Shown here: positions 16,892 through 25,153 of the stretch, one piece after another | Layout of the letters: the number at the start of each line of letters is the position of its first letter | Position numbering within the stretch: position 1 is the stretch's first letter | NCBI GenBank assembly: GCA_002311385.1 | Contig: DCAE01000005.1 | Location: forward strand, 1 to 50,625 | DNA length: 50,625 nt | Source of the DNA: Dehalococcoidia bacterium UBA1141 | GTDB lineage: Bacteria > Chloroflexota > Dehalococcoidia > Lucifugimonadales > UBA3495 | Reading direction: 5' to 3' | The notes under the pieces: generated by a model | Databases searched by the model: none | Told to the model about the DNA's origin: nothing | The model's input: only the letters and a program-made list of their open reading frames with translations | Translations under genes and position numbers: made by a program

Positions 16892-16983
16892 TGATTCTCT
16901 GTCCTGGGTCTGGATTGGTGCCAACTCGCTGTAGGCTCATCCTGACCCCACAGTTCAGTCAGCCGATTTAGGTGCCGTTTCGA

Positions 16984-17886
16984 CTAGGGATACATAATCC
17001 AGCCGACACGGTCGGTTTCCGCCCGGAACAGTTGGCCAGCTAGGTTGGTCATGAATAACGTGGTCATGGCTGGGCCGCCGAAGCAGCAATTGGTGGGCAT
17101 GTCGCAGGGCACCCGGTGGGTCTCAATCACCCTGCCGCTGGGCGCGAACACATAAATCAATGGCCCAGGTCCGGAACGGTCCCACCCGGCGGTGGCGATG
17201 ATGTTGCCGTCCCTGTCCAGGCACATGCCGTCGATTCCCCGGTGCACGCCGGTGGAATCCTTGCCGAAGGCGTGGAGCACCCGGGAAGGCCCCAGGCTGC
17301 CATCTTGGTTTATGGGGTAGGCCCGCAACTCTCGGTCGATGTCGTTTCGCTCACTGTTGCTCTCAGCCACGTAAAGGGTCTGTTGGTCAATGGAAATCAG
17401 CACCCCGTTGGGCATGGTGGTGTCAAAAGTGACCCTGCTAACAGTGTAGCTGCCATCGGCCTCGGGGTCAGCGCGGAGTACCGACCGGTTGTCCAACTCT
17501 TCAATCTCAGTTGCGTCGGTATTGCCCGCATTCCATGGGTTGGTGAACCAAATCCGGCCTCGCTTGTCCACCGCCAAGTCGTTGGGTGTGTTAATCCTTT
17601 GACCATCCAAGTGGTCCGCAATGGTCACAGTGCTGCCATCGGGGTCGAAGCGCACGATGGACCGTCCCCCGGAGCAACAGCCGAAAAGCCTACCTTCGGC
17701 GTCGAAACACAGTCCGTTGGTCCGGTTGGTGCCTCCCCGCGCCTCGGTGATTTCCTGGGTCTTCGGGTCGAAGCGCAGAATTCGGCTGGCTTGAATGTGG
17801 GTGTAGTAAAGGGCCTCTCCATCCCACACCGGTCCTTCCGAGATTCCGCCCTGTGGTTTGCTGAGTGTTTCAAACTGCCAACTCAT
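16984..17886 (-). CDS. SMP-30/gluconolactonase-family beta-propeller
   Basis: A 300-residue protein of the SMP-30/gluconolactonase/LRE family, calcium- or zinc-dependent lactonases that open sugar-acid or other lactones. It is cytoplasmic, with no signal peptide. The expected features are present: GGISEGPVWDGEALYY near the N-terminus with the metal-binding Glu, INTPNDLAVDKRGRIWFTNP in the middle, TTMPNGVLISIDQQTLYVAE with the metal-binding Asn, and GIDGMCLDRDGNIIATA with the metal-binding Asp. The length fits a six-bladed propeller. It fits a sugar-acid pathway with the D-2-hydroxyacid dehydrogenase and Gfo/Idh enzymes in the window. Confidence 0.88.
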   Translation of the reverse strand: MSWQFETLSKPQGGISEGPVWDGEALYYTHIQASRILRFDPKTQEITEARGGTNRTNGLCFDAEGRLFGCCSGGRSIVRFDPDGSTVTIADHLDGQRINTPNDLAVDKRGRIWFTNPWNAGNTDATEIEELDNRSVLRADPEADGSYTVSRVTFDTTMPNGVLISIDQQTLYVAESNSERNDIDRELRAYPINQDGSLGPSRVLHAFGKDSTGVHRGIDGMCLDRDGNIIATAGWDRSGPGPLIYVFAPSGRVIETHRVPCDMPTNCCFGGPAMTTLFMTNLAGQLFRAETDRVGWIMYP

Positions 17887-18064
17887 GGTACGTCCCTCCC
17901 AGGCTTGCTAGTGCTGATTATCCACCGGGATGGTCTTCCAGAACATCCGGGAGATTGGGTATCGAGCGAGATAAATGCCGCCATTCCTGGTTGCCGCCGA
18001 TTGTATCAGGATGACTATTTCGACACAACGCAGATTGAGATGACGGGTCCCATATTTAGGCCGG

Positions 18065-18073
18065 TGCTATAAT
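18065..18073 (+). promoter_or_regulatory. Extended -10 promoter for signal peptidase I
   Basis: TGCTATAAT is a perfect extended -10 element (TGn followed by TATAAT). No good -35 is found at standard spacing, which is typical of extended -10 promoters. Transcription would start near 18080, giving a leader of about 110 bases before the ATG at 18191. Confidence 0.55.
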
Positions 18074-18102
18074 GGAAACTAGTGAAATTCATGCGCAGAG
18101 GA

Positions 18103-18139
18103 ACTCGGGCGGCGGAGTCAATAATGCCCGAGTCTTTTT
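18103..18139 (+). terminator. Terminator-like hairpin in the lepB leader
   Basis: The stem ACTCGGGC/GCCCGAGT spans a 15-base loop and is followed by CTTTTTATTT. It lies about 25 bases after the predicted transcription start and 50 bases before the signal peptidase ATG. It may be an attenuator, or it may end a very short RNA. Confidence 0.6.
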
Positions 18140-18190
18140 ATTTCTAGCCTTATTATTTAGGGACATTGGGAAGCCTTAACACACCCGAAA

Positions 18191-18802
18191 ATGTCACGAG
18201 CCGCAAGAGAAATATCAGAAGCCCTGATTCTGGCCTTAATCGTGTTCTTGGTCATCCAAGGAAGCGTCAGGAATTTTAAGGTCGATGGGTCCAGCATGGT
18301 GCCCAACCTTGAAAGCGGACAGTTCTTGCTGGTCAACAAACTCGTCTATTTCCAGTTGGACACCAGCCGGTTGGCCAAGGTGATTCCCTTTTGGGACGAA
18401 GAATCACCATCGACTCACTTCGCTATCCACCCGCCGAGACGGGGGGAGGTAATAGTGTTTCGCTTTCCCAAAGACCCCAGCAAGGATTTCGTCAAGAGGG
18501 TGATTGGTCTACCCGGAGAAGAGGTGGAGGTAGTCTCCGGCACGCCTTATATCGACGGCGTGCCCATGGTTGAGCCATATCTAAAGTCCAGGGATCGCTC
18601 CAACTCATCTGCCTTGCTGTTAGGAGATGGGGAGTATTTCGTCATGGGCGACAATCGCAGAAGCAGCAACGACTCGCGAAACTGGGGGGCTGTGCCCGAG
18701 GAAAATATATTGGGCAAGGTCTGGGTGGCCTATTGGCCCTTTACCCAAGCGAAGCTCTTGGAAACGGCATCCTCGGTCACCAAGAGCCTGATTTTTTGGT
18801 AA
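18191..18802 (+). CDS. lepB: Signal peptidase I, standard form
   Basis: A 203-residue S26 signal peptidase. One N-terminal membrane anchor (ALILALIVFLVIQGSVRNF) holds the catalytic domain outside. The nucleophile Ser is in VDGSSMVPNLESGQ (about residue 36) and the general-base Lys in DFVKRVIGLPGEEVEV (about residue 101). The conserved GDNRRSSNDSRNWG box is at about residues 155-168. It is longer than the paralog at 5391 by a loop between the Ser and Lys boxes (FQLDTSRLAKVIPFWDEE). This is probably the main housekeeping enzyme. Confidence 0.92.
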   Translation: MSRAAREISEALILALIVFLVIQGSVRNFKVDGSSMVPNLESGQFLLVNKLVYFQLDTSRLAKVIPFWDEESPSTHFAIHPPRRGEVIVFRFPKDPSKDFVKRVIGLPGEEVEVVSGTPYIDGVPMVEPYLKSRDRSNSSALLLGDGEYFVMGDNRRSSNDSRNWGAVPEENILGKVWVAYWPFTQAKLLETASSVTKSLIFW

Positions 18803-18851
18803 GTTTGAATCTGGCTAAGCTGGGAAATCGCTAAGCTAAGAATTGGCTAAG

Positions 18852-19175
18852 CTATGATTTGGCGGGGCCCAGCAATATGTCTTGACCTTCGATTCTAAGC
18901 TCGTACACTTTTATGCCATCAGTCGCCGGAGGCGTAACTGGCTGGCCCGAAACCAGGTCGAAAGCTGCGCCGTGAAGAGGGCACTCCACTTCCTGTCCGT
19001 TCAGGTCCCCCTCGGAAAGGGAGGCGTAGGCGTGGGAGCAGATATCGTCGATAGCGTGAACATTCCCTTCCACGTTGGCTAGTAAAATCCTATCGTTCCC
19101 CAACTCCACCACCATCATCTCACCGGGGGATAATTCATCCAGTTGAGCAACTTTTACGAAGCTTGCTTCGGCCAT
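18852..19175 (-). CDS. Rieske [2Fe-2S] ferredoxin-like protein
   Basis: A 107-residue soluble protein with a complete Rieske motif: DICSHAYASL (CxH) and ECPLHGAAFDLVSG (CxxH), which bind a [2Fe-2S] cluster through two Cys and two His. Size and spacing match small Rieske ferredoxins that pass electrons to non-heme ring-hydroxylating oxygenases, or the NirD type. No oxygenase gene is adjacent, so its partner is elsewhere. A GGAGCGGGAAT lies 5 to 15 bases before the ATG. Confidence 0.9.
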   Translation of the reverse strand: MAEASFVKVAQLDELSPGEMMVVELGNDRILLANVEGNVHAIDDICSHAYASLSEGDLNGQEVECPLHGAAFDLVSGQPVTPPATDGIKVYELRIEGQDILLGPAKS

Positions 19176-19608
19176 ATGATTCCCGCTCCTGTTATTGCTA
19201 GTATTTGGTTCTCGATTGGGTCCTAAGGCGGGGCCGGTTTTCGCCTCGTGCTATGCCCCCAATCTCCCATGGGATGCAATACCGCATGACTTCATCACCT
19301 AGCGGAGCCGCAAACCGAGGGGCCAGAAACACATTATAGGGCACAAAGTAGGGCCATTCAAAGCCCCGAATCCTCGACATTGGATAACCATCTAATAATT
19401 TGCTGGGTGGACATCCCCGCCGAGGGTTGAATATAATGTCTGAGTGCCGCGGGTCGGGCCGGTTACTGGGACCATAATTAGCGGGCCTGGATTCTGCGGA
19501 TTTTTATTGAGTTCTCACAAGTTTTCCGGGTTTATCGAGGTTCGGGTTTTTCAGGCTTTCCGGGTTTATCAGACTTCCTGGGTTTTTCAAGTTTTCCAGG
19601 TTTATCAC
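19176..19608. other. Gap with weak small ORF and tandem repeats
   Basis: A minus-strand 60-codon frame at 19198-19380 (MSRIRGFEWPYFVPYNVFLA) ends 22 bases before the Rieske gene, but no ribosome-binding site or motif supports it. The stretch 19517-19607 is made of imperfect repeats described separately. Nothing else is seen. Confidence 0.4.
19517..19607. repeat. Imperfect tandem repeats before tRNA-Ser
   Basis: About five degenerate units of 15-18 bases based on TTTTCCGGGTTTATC run up to the first base of the tRNA gene (for example CTTTCCGGGTTTATCAG and GTTTTCCAGGTTTATCACGG). The repeat is T-rich on the plus strand. Confidence 0.65.
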
Positions 19609-19696
19609 GGAGAGGTGCCGGAGTGGACGAACGGGCGCGACTGGAAATCGCGTAGGGGCCACCAGCTTCTCGCGGGTTCGAATCCCGCCCTCTCCG
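19609..19696 (+). tRNA. tRNA-Ser (GGA)
   Basis: A class II tRNA of 88 bases. The acceptor GGAGAGG/CCTCTCC has discriminator G. The anticodon stem CGCGA/TCGCG holds loop CTGGAAA with anticodon GGA at 19643-19645. A long variable arm (GGGGCCACCAGCTTCTC region) typical of Ser is present, and the T arm is GCGGG TTCGAAT CCCGC. CCA is not encoded. The length, variable arm and G discriminator all support serine. Confidence 0.93.
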
Positions 19697-19772
19697 CCGT
19701 ACCTTTGTCACCCACCCATTACACAACCTCTAGTTCACCTCAAGACCACAGCGTTTTTTGCCCAGATTGCTG

Positions 19773-20765
19773 TTACAGCCCTTTGGACGGGTAAATCTCC
19801 GGGTTGGCGCAGTGCTCCATTTTCTCACCTCTGATGCCAGCTGCCAGGTTCCTCGCCGCAACCATGCACATCTCCCTCCGTGTGGATACAGAGGCGCTGC
19901 CGATGTGAGGGGTTATAACCAGGTTGTCCAGAGTCAACAGCGGGTCGTCCGGTGGGATTGGCTCCGGATCGGTAACATCCAGGGCGGCCGCTTGAATCCA
20001 TTTTTCGCTGAGAGCGGTGTACAGGGCTTTGGGGTCCACCACCGGTCCACGGGCCAGGTTAATCAGAATGGCAGTGGGCTTCATCATCCGCAGTTCCGGT
20101 TCGCTGATAAAGTGGCGGGTTTCCGGCGTTAGCGGGATGTGGAGAGAAACGAAATCACTCTCACTCAGCAATTCCTGGGGAGGCACGTATTCCAGGCCGT
20201 ATTTCTCCTCAAGCTCGGGTTTGCGAGTACGGGAGTGGTATATTACCCGCATGTCGAATCCCAACCCTCTCTTGGCCATCTCCAATCCAATCTGGCCCAA
20301 CCCGACGATGCCCAACGTGGCGCCGTTCACTTCCGCACCGAGCCAGTACATGGGATGGAAGGACATCTCCCAGCCGCCGGCTCTTACCCAGCGCTCGCTC
20401 TCGCCGATGCGCCGGGCTGCGGACAAAAGCAAGGCAAAACCCACGTCCGCTGTGGCTTTGGACAGGATTCCAGGGGTGAAACCGACCAGGATGCCCCGGC
20501 GTGATGCCTCTTCCACATCCACGTTATCCAAGCCCACTGCCAACTGGCTGATTACTTTCAGTCTAGGTGCCCGATCCAAGATTGATGCGTCGATCCGGTC
20601 CATGATTGTAGTCAGCAGGCCGTCGGCGTTGGCGATCTTGTTCCCAAGCTCTTGAGGATTGGGAGGAAGTTCATCGGGCCAAACATCAACCTCGGCCACC
20701 TGGCTGAGCAGTTCCAAGGCTTCCGGGAAAATCTTTCGTGAAACGAACACCCTGGGGTTAATCAT
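19773..20765 (-). CDS. D-2-hydroxyacid dehydrogenase (glyoxylate/hydroxypyruvate reductase type)
   Basis: A 330-residue NAD(P)H-dependent enzyme reducing a 2-ketoacid such as glyoxylate or hydroxypyruvate. The nucleotide-binding loop is GATLGIVGLGQIGLEMAKRG (about residues 146-165). The substrate-binding Arg is in LINLARGPVVD, the conserved Glu in LDVTDPEPIPPDDPL, and the catalytic His in VITPHIGSAS. Length and motifs are standard. It would fit sugar-acid or glycolate metabolism along with the GlcD-like oxidase downstream. Confidence 0.9.
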   Translation of the reverse strand: MINPRVFVSRKIFPEALELLSQVAEVDVWPDELPPNPQELGNKIANADGLLTTIMDRIDASILDRAPRLKVISQLAVGLDNVDVEEASRRGILVGFTPGILSKATADVGFALLLSAARRIGESERWVRAGGWEMSFHPMYWLGAEVNGATLGIVGLGQIGLEMAKRGLGFDMRVIYHSRTRKPELEEKYGLEYVPPQELLSESDFVSLHIPLTPETRHFISEPELRMMKPTAILINLARGPVVDPKALYTALSEKWIQAAALDVTDPEPIPPDDPLLTLDNLVITPHIGSASVSTRREMCMVAARNLAAGIRGEKMEHCANPEIYPSKGL

Positions 20766-21231
20766 GGAGCAGTGGCTCCTAATTCGATTCTTTAGGCGAG
20801 CGCGATGGAGCTTTGCTTGCTACTCCAACTCCACCGGGGGTCTTAGGTGCCCGAATTGTAACCAAATCGCCTTCGGTTTTCCATATAACTGCCTCATTGA
20901 CTGCTTGATGAGAAATTGCCATCCCAGAGTCATTCGAGATTAGCCCGGCGCGTCTGGAAAATTAGGGCATGTTCCCGAACAACGAAACAGCCGGTGCCCG
21001 AATCTAGTGTAAGTAAGTAGATTCAAGCATCGGCTGAGCGTCGCCGTTTCTGACTGATTACCGGCAATTCCGGTAATCAACCCTGGCTAAGTCACTGGTG
21101 ATTAAGGGCCTTGCCTCAAAACTGTCACTCTGAGGAGTGAAGCGACGAAGAATCTTTTGGCTCAGACGTGAAGATTCTTCGCATCACTCAGAATGACAGT
21201 ATTTTGGTGACTTTTGGGGCAACACTGGTGA
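20766..21231. other. Intergenic region with a family A repeat
   Basis: No gene is seen in this 466-base gap. It contains the family A palindrome at 21122-21199 and a short inverted repeat around GATTACCGGCAATTCCGGTA (near 21055). The rest holds only short open frames without ribosome-binding sites. Confidence 0.55.
21122..21199. repeat. Repeat family A, complete palindrome
   Basis: CTGTCACTCTGAGGAGTGAA (continuing GCGACGAAGAATCTTT) faces AGATTCTTCGCATCACTCAG (continuing AATGACAG). The same element occurs at 8351 and others. It is intergenic, without an ORF. Confidence 0.85.
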
Positions 21232-21405
21232 TTAAGCAATCAGGCTGCGGGTGTATTGCTGAGCCCGAGTAGTCTGGAGTTCCTTGCGCTGACGGTAACG
21301 GCGGCTGTGAGGCTCGCCACCAATCCAGCTATCCAAGGCGGGAACTATTCCCCAGACTCCGGAGGCTACTTTCTCCAAAGGGGTGTGAAGCGGCGCGTTG
21401 GTCAT
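21232..21405 (-). CDS. Possible small protein, weak
   Basis: From ATG 21405 a 57-residue frame reads MTNAPLHTPLEKVASGVWGI and ends RAQQYTRSLIA. An AAGGA lies about 11 bases upstream. No known motif or membrane helix is present. The frame is open further upstream to about 21600 without a better start. Confidence 0.25.
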   Translation of the reverse strand: MTNAPLHTPLEKVASGVWGIVPALDSWIGGEPHSRRYRQRKELQTTRAQQYTRSLIA

Positions 21406-21879
21406 TTTCCCACTTATTCCTTCTTGATTTTGTTCTCTATCTTGATTTGCGTTCAGCCATTGACGGTCCGAACTTGGATCCACGCCCAATCTGAGTCCCG
21501 TTTCGCTACTGTAACAATGATTCCTGCTTCCAACCCGATTGGTGAATGCCCCTTTCTTTGATGTCTTGAAGCTGGTATACCTATATATATAGATAATCAT
21601 TGAACTGTTACATCAGTAATCATGATATATCTACTGCCACCCTCTGTCAATGGATGTTCACCCAACTTAGTATCAAGAATTACCATGGGACTGCCTGGGT
21701 GATTACCAGAATATGTCCAGGTATTCTCCTAAAACGTTGGTCTGTAGGGTGCATGAGCCTCAAAAGAGGTGGACTGCAAGACGGGTCAGTTCGTGGCGTA
21801 GAAAGAGTCGCAATCGCTGGCCCATGCCAGCGATTGCGACCTAAGTTGGTTTTTTCGGTAAAACTCCCCGACCCAGCCT
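21406..21879. other. Gene-free, AT-rich gap
   Basis: Around 21560-21620 the sequence is very AT-rich (TATACCTATATATATAGATA). No convincing gene is seen. A strong hairpin terminator for the neighbouring lipoprotein gene lies at 21807-21840. Confidence 0.5.
21807..21840 (-). terminator. Hairpin terminator after the repeat lipoprotein
   Basis: A perfect 14-bp stem GTCGCAATCGCTGG/CCAGCGATTGCGAC encloses loop CCCATG. On the minus strand it follows the lipoprotein stop by about 40 bases and is trailed by CTCTTTCT. On the plus strand a run of six or more T lies 9 bases beyond, so it could work in both directions. Confidence 0.7.
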
Positions 21880-23150
21880 CTATTGGGCGAGTAATGTTAT
21901 GGATTTTTCATCACCGATAGCTACCGTGTACTCCTGCCTGGAGATGAAATCGACACCCAATGGGATAATCGTCTCAACCACCGGCAAATCCCTGGTGCAA
22001 GGCACGTTCTCTTCGGCTACTACTTCTAGGTGAGTGATATTTACCCGTATGAGGCTTTCTGAGGGCCGTGATACGTTGTAGCCATTGAACTGAGAGCAGC
22101 TGCTCCCTAAAGGCAACCGGGATATGACCCTCAACTGATACTGTGGCGGATCACTCTCCAAGGTTAGTATTTCGGCGCTATCCACTGGGGATATCTTGAT
22201 TGACATCTTGGCGGTTTCAGGGGTTCGGGCGGTGAAGCTATTGGTCACTTCGCCGTTAACCAATACTTTGTAAGTTTCTCCAGGGGTGAAATCCGATCCT
22301 AAAGGGATTTCCGTGACCACGGCAGGGAGATCCGTGGTGCAAGGGACGTTCTGTGCCGTAATTTCGAAATGGGTCACCGTCACCTGTATGATACCGCCCG
22401 CTGGGCGAAGCACGTCGAACTCGTTGAACCGGGAGCAACTGCTTCCCAGAGGCAACCGGGAAACCACAACCAGGCCATACTCATATGGATTGGAATTCCT
22501 AAATTCCACTTCTACAACTTCGATGGGGGACTGGACTTCAATCATGTCCAGAGTCTGTTCGCTACTAACGGTGAAGGAGCTGGTTACAGTCCCATTGACC
22601 AAGACGGTGTAGGTCTCCCCGGCTACCAGGTCTGCGCCCAGGTCGATCTCACCTTGGTGCTGGCCGTAGATGGTGGTGCAGGGACCGGTTCGGCTGGCAC
22701 CGAATTGGTCACTGTGACCGATATTGTGTCTCCCAGGATCGAAGTGATGTATTCGTTGAATCTGGCGCAACCACCAGGCAAGCCGGAGACGATGCGTATG
22801 GTGTAAAGCGTGGGTATAGAGTCCGAAACTTTAACTTTTACCTCCTCTATCGGTGCTGGCACGTCTACTAATTTCGCCTCGTCGTCCACCGGGTCTGCTG
22901 GAGCAGGATCTGTCGGAACGGGGTCTGTTGGAACGGGGTCTATTGGAATGGTGTCTGTCGCTGCTGGTTTTGTTGGTGCCGGTTCTGTTGCCGTGGGCTC
23001 CTCAGGCGTTGATATCGGGGTGGAGACCGGCCCGGATGTTGACTGTGGCGCCTTGGTATTACCGGCGTCTGTACGACTATCCCCACATGCGGCAATAAGC
23101 ATCAACATTATTACCCCTACCGCGATTAAGGTTCCGAGTTTCGCTTTCAT
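21880..23150 (-). pseudogene. Three-repeat lipoprotein with a single-base frameshift
   Basis: From ATG 23150 (GGAG upstream) a lipoprotein signal MLMLIAACGDS is followed by a Pro-Thr-Asp linker (DPVPTDPVPTDPAPADP) and a domain starting YTIRIVSGLPGGCARFNEY. Near 22680 that frame runs out; another frame resumes with CTTIYGQHQGEIDLGADLVA and carries two more copies of the same unit. Each unit has a LPLGSSCSxFN Cys, a VPCTxDLP Cys, then IPLG and GETYTVLVNG. Restoring one base at GTCCCTGCACC (to give VPCTT) joins all three units into one protein of about 423 residues. The paired Cys suggest a disulfide in each extracytoplasmic unit. The family is not recognised. Confidence 0.8.
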
Positions 23151-23504
23151 GGCCTATCTCCTCACTCTTTTTGCTGGTATCAGAATCTATGACGAAACCC
23201 GTTATGATTTTGTTCCCAGGTCCTGCATAAAAATATAATTTGGCAATATTCAGAGATCAAATTGATAAATTATTGCGATAATCGAAAATACATTACATGC
23301 AATCGTACCCATATTAACTCAGGCTTGCCTCAGGGATACCGACGTCTGTGATGATAAAAACGACCGGGTCTCTGCTTGCGGACACGAGGTGTGCCGACGA
23401 GGTAAATGGAGAAGGAGAGGGAGGAAAAGTGCGGACCAAGGCTGCCGCAGAGGCAGATGCCCGTAAATCGGACTAGATCTCTCGAGAGAGGCGGCGGACC
23501 CTGG
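23151..23504. other. AT-rich upstream region, no gene
   Basis: The AT-rich stretch at about 23200-23320 (TATAATTTGGCAATATTC) probably holds the promoter of the minus-strand lipoprotein gene, but no clear box pair can be assigned. The rest is purine-rich (GGAGAAGGAGAGGGAGGAAA) with no credible ORF. Confidence 0.45.
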
Positions 23505-24917
23505 CTAAAGCCCCAATTTGCCTGGGTTCATGATGTTGGAGGGGTCAAGTGTCTTTTTCAGCATCCTCACCACATCTTGGCCGACACCCAACTCCCGGGC
23601 CAGCAGGTGGTTTAACTTGACCCCCACACCGTGGCAATACTCCATGACGCCGCCCATGTCTTGGGCCAAGATCAGCACCTCTTCCACCACTCGGGCCAGA
23701 CTCTCCCGCGCTTGGTCTTCGGTGCCTTCCTCACACATCATCAGCATGGAAAACAGCTCGGGCCGGCTCCATATGGCGTACTCCACCGTCCGCACTCCGC
23801 TGCCCTCTAAAATATCGTCACACCGCTTCCGGTATTCCAATACCTTGGAGATGGGCAATCCCAGGTGGAGGTAGTCGAACATTCGCCAGCCCGTCCGGTT
23901 CCAGCGCTCTTTTCGCGGTTTCCCCAAGGCGGTGCTCTTGTAGTTCTCCCCCGATTGATGCCGGTCCCGCCAGTAAGCCAGGGTTGGTTCAGAGTCTATG
24001 TTGCGTCCACCGAAGTCTGCGCACACTTGCTTGGAACGCTGTTCTTGAGCGACCACACCTTCGGTGAAGCCCTCAAATAGCAGGTGCAGAAGAATGCCGT
24101 CGTCCTCCTCAGTCAGGTCCAGAAGTGTTGGCCGGATGCCCAAGGCCAGGAGCTCGGCGGCGGCGTTGAATCCTGCGTCGAAGCTGTCGAATGAGGCGGT
24201 GGCGAAGGATTGGGCTTCGGGCATCCGAAACACTTTGATAGTAGCCTTGGTGATAATGCCGAAAGAGCCTTCGCTGCCGATGAACAACTGGTTTAGACCG
24301 GGGCCGGAGGACTGGATCGGCACAGGTCGAGTGTTCAGAATCTGACCGTCCGGGAGCACCACCTCCAGCGCGACAACTTGGTCCCCCATGGGGCCAAATG
24401 CTGCTGCCCGGTAGCCCACGCCGTTGGTGGAGATAGCGCCAGCCACGGTGGCTATGGGCACGCTGTAGGGGTCGTGACCCGGCATCAGGCTATGCTCGGC
24501 CAAGGCATCAACTAGGTCGGCTAGAACCACCCCAGCCTCAACCCGGGCAGTTAAATCCGTGGGGTTAATCTCCAAGACTCGGTTCATACGGCTCACGTCG
24601 ACGATGATTCCCCCTTGGATCGGCACGGTGCCGCCCATGACGCCGGTTCCGCCGCCGTAAGGGACCAAAGGTATCTTTTGGCTGTTGGCCAGAGTCACGA
24701 TTTTCGCCACTTCATCGGTTGAAGCTGGACGCACCACCACTTGAGCAATTTGATCGGCCAGGTTGGTGGTGCTGTAAACCCGGAAGGGGTGGAGAGCGTC
24801 GGCTGAGTAACGGTCCAAGTCGTAAGGGCTGGTGAGGACGTTGTCCTTGCCAACTATATCGGCCAAAGAGATTTCCAGAGGATTTGCCTGATGTTCTGAT
24901 TTGGATTTATCGATCAC
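23505..24917 (-). CDS. FAD-linked oxidase/dehydrogenase, GlcD-like
   Basis: A 470-residue flavoprotein of the glycolate oxidase subunit GlcD / D-lactate dehydrogenase family, oxidising a 2-hydroxyacid. The FAD-binding PCMH domain is seen from VVVRPASTDEVAKIV, with LVPYGGGTGVMGG and the SVPIATVAGAISTNGVGYRA and LFIGSEGSFGIITKATIKVF segments. The C-terminal domain ends with MEYCHGVGVKLNHLLARELG and DPSNIMNPGKLGL, which carry the substrate and metal His and the family terminal signature. The start is GTG at 24917. No iron-sulfur GlcF subunit is adjacent, so it may work alone. Confidence 0.88.
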   Translation of the reverse strand: MIDKSKSEHQANPLEISLADIVGKDNVLTSPYDLDRYSADALHPFRVYSTTNLADQIAQVVVRPASTDEVAKIVTLANSQKIPLVPYGGGTGVMGGTVPIQGGIIVDVSRMNRVLEINPTDLTARVEAGVVLADLVDALAEHSLMPGHDPYSVPIATVAGAISTNGVGYRAAAFGPMGDQVVALEVVLPDGQILNTRPVPIQSSGPGLNQLFIGSEGSFGIITKATIKVFRMPEAQSFATASFDSFDAGFNAAAELLALGIRPTLLDLTEEDDGILLHLLFEGFTEGVVAQEQRSKQVCADFGGRNIDSEPTLAYWRDRHQSGENYKSTALGKPRKERWNRTGWRMFDYLHLGLPISKVLEYRKRCDDILEGSGVRTVEYAIWSRPELFSMLMMCEEGTEDQARESLARVVEEVLILAQDMGGVMEYCHGVGVKLNHLLARELGVGQDVVRMLKKTLDPSNIMNPGKLGL

Positions 24918-24992
24918 AGTTGTTTTTTAACCGGCCGGGCTTTGAACGGCTCTGGCTTTTCCTAATCGGATCAGCGATGGGACTTTGTTCTA

Positions 24993-25067
24993 GTCATTCT
25001 GAGGGAGAGCAACAACTGCAGACTCTTGTGGTGTGGGTTCGAGATTCTTCGGTTCGCTCAGAATGAC
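24993..25067. repeat. Repeat family A, complete
   Basis: GTCATTCTGAGGGAGAGCAA and the opposing GAGATTCTTCGGTTCGCTCA (continuing GAATGAC) flank a GC-mixed loop. It lies between the GlcD-like gene and cysS. Confidence 0.8.
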
Positions 25068-25153
25068 GGGGAGCAGGATTTCGAATCAGGATTTAAACTC
25101 CCCCGGGAAATCGGATACGATGAATTTCTAAGAACCGGGTGCTAAGAACCAAG

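Larger units (their letters stand above)
17887..18190. other. Intergenic region with a promoter and a leader hairpin
   Basis: No gene is seen in these 304 bases. The first half is unremarkable. The second half holds an extended -10 promoter at 18065-18073 and a terminator-like hairpin at 18103-18139, both upstream of the second signal peptidase. Confidence 0.5.

Noticed and set aside
17116..18072. 318-residue plus-strand ORF antisense to the SMP-30 gene
   Set aside because: It is the complement of a gene with clear family motifs; its composition (His, Gly, Val rich) is typical of an antisense shadow frame.
19198..19380. 60-codon minus-strand frame next to the Rieske gene
   Set aside because: It has no ribosome-binding site and no motif, so it is not listed as a gene.
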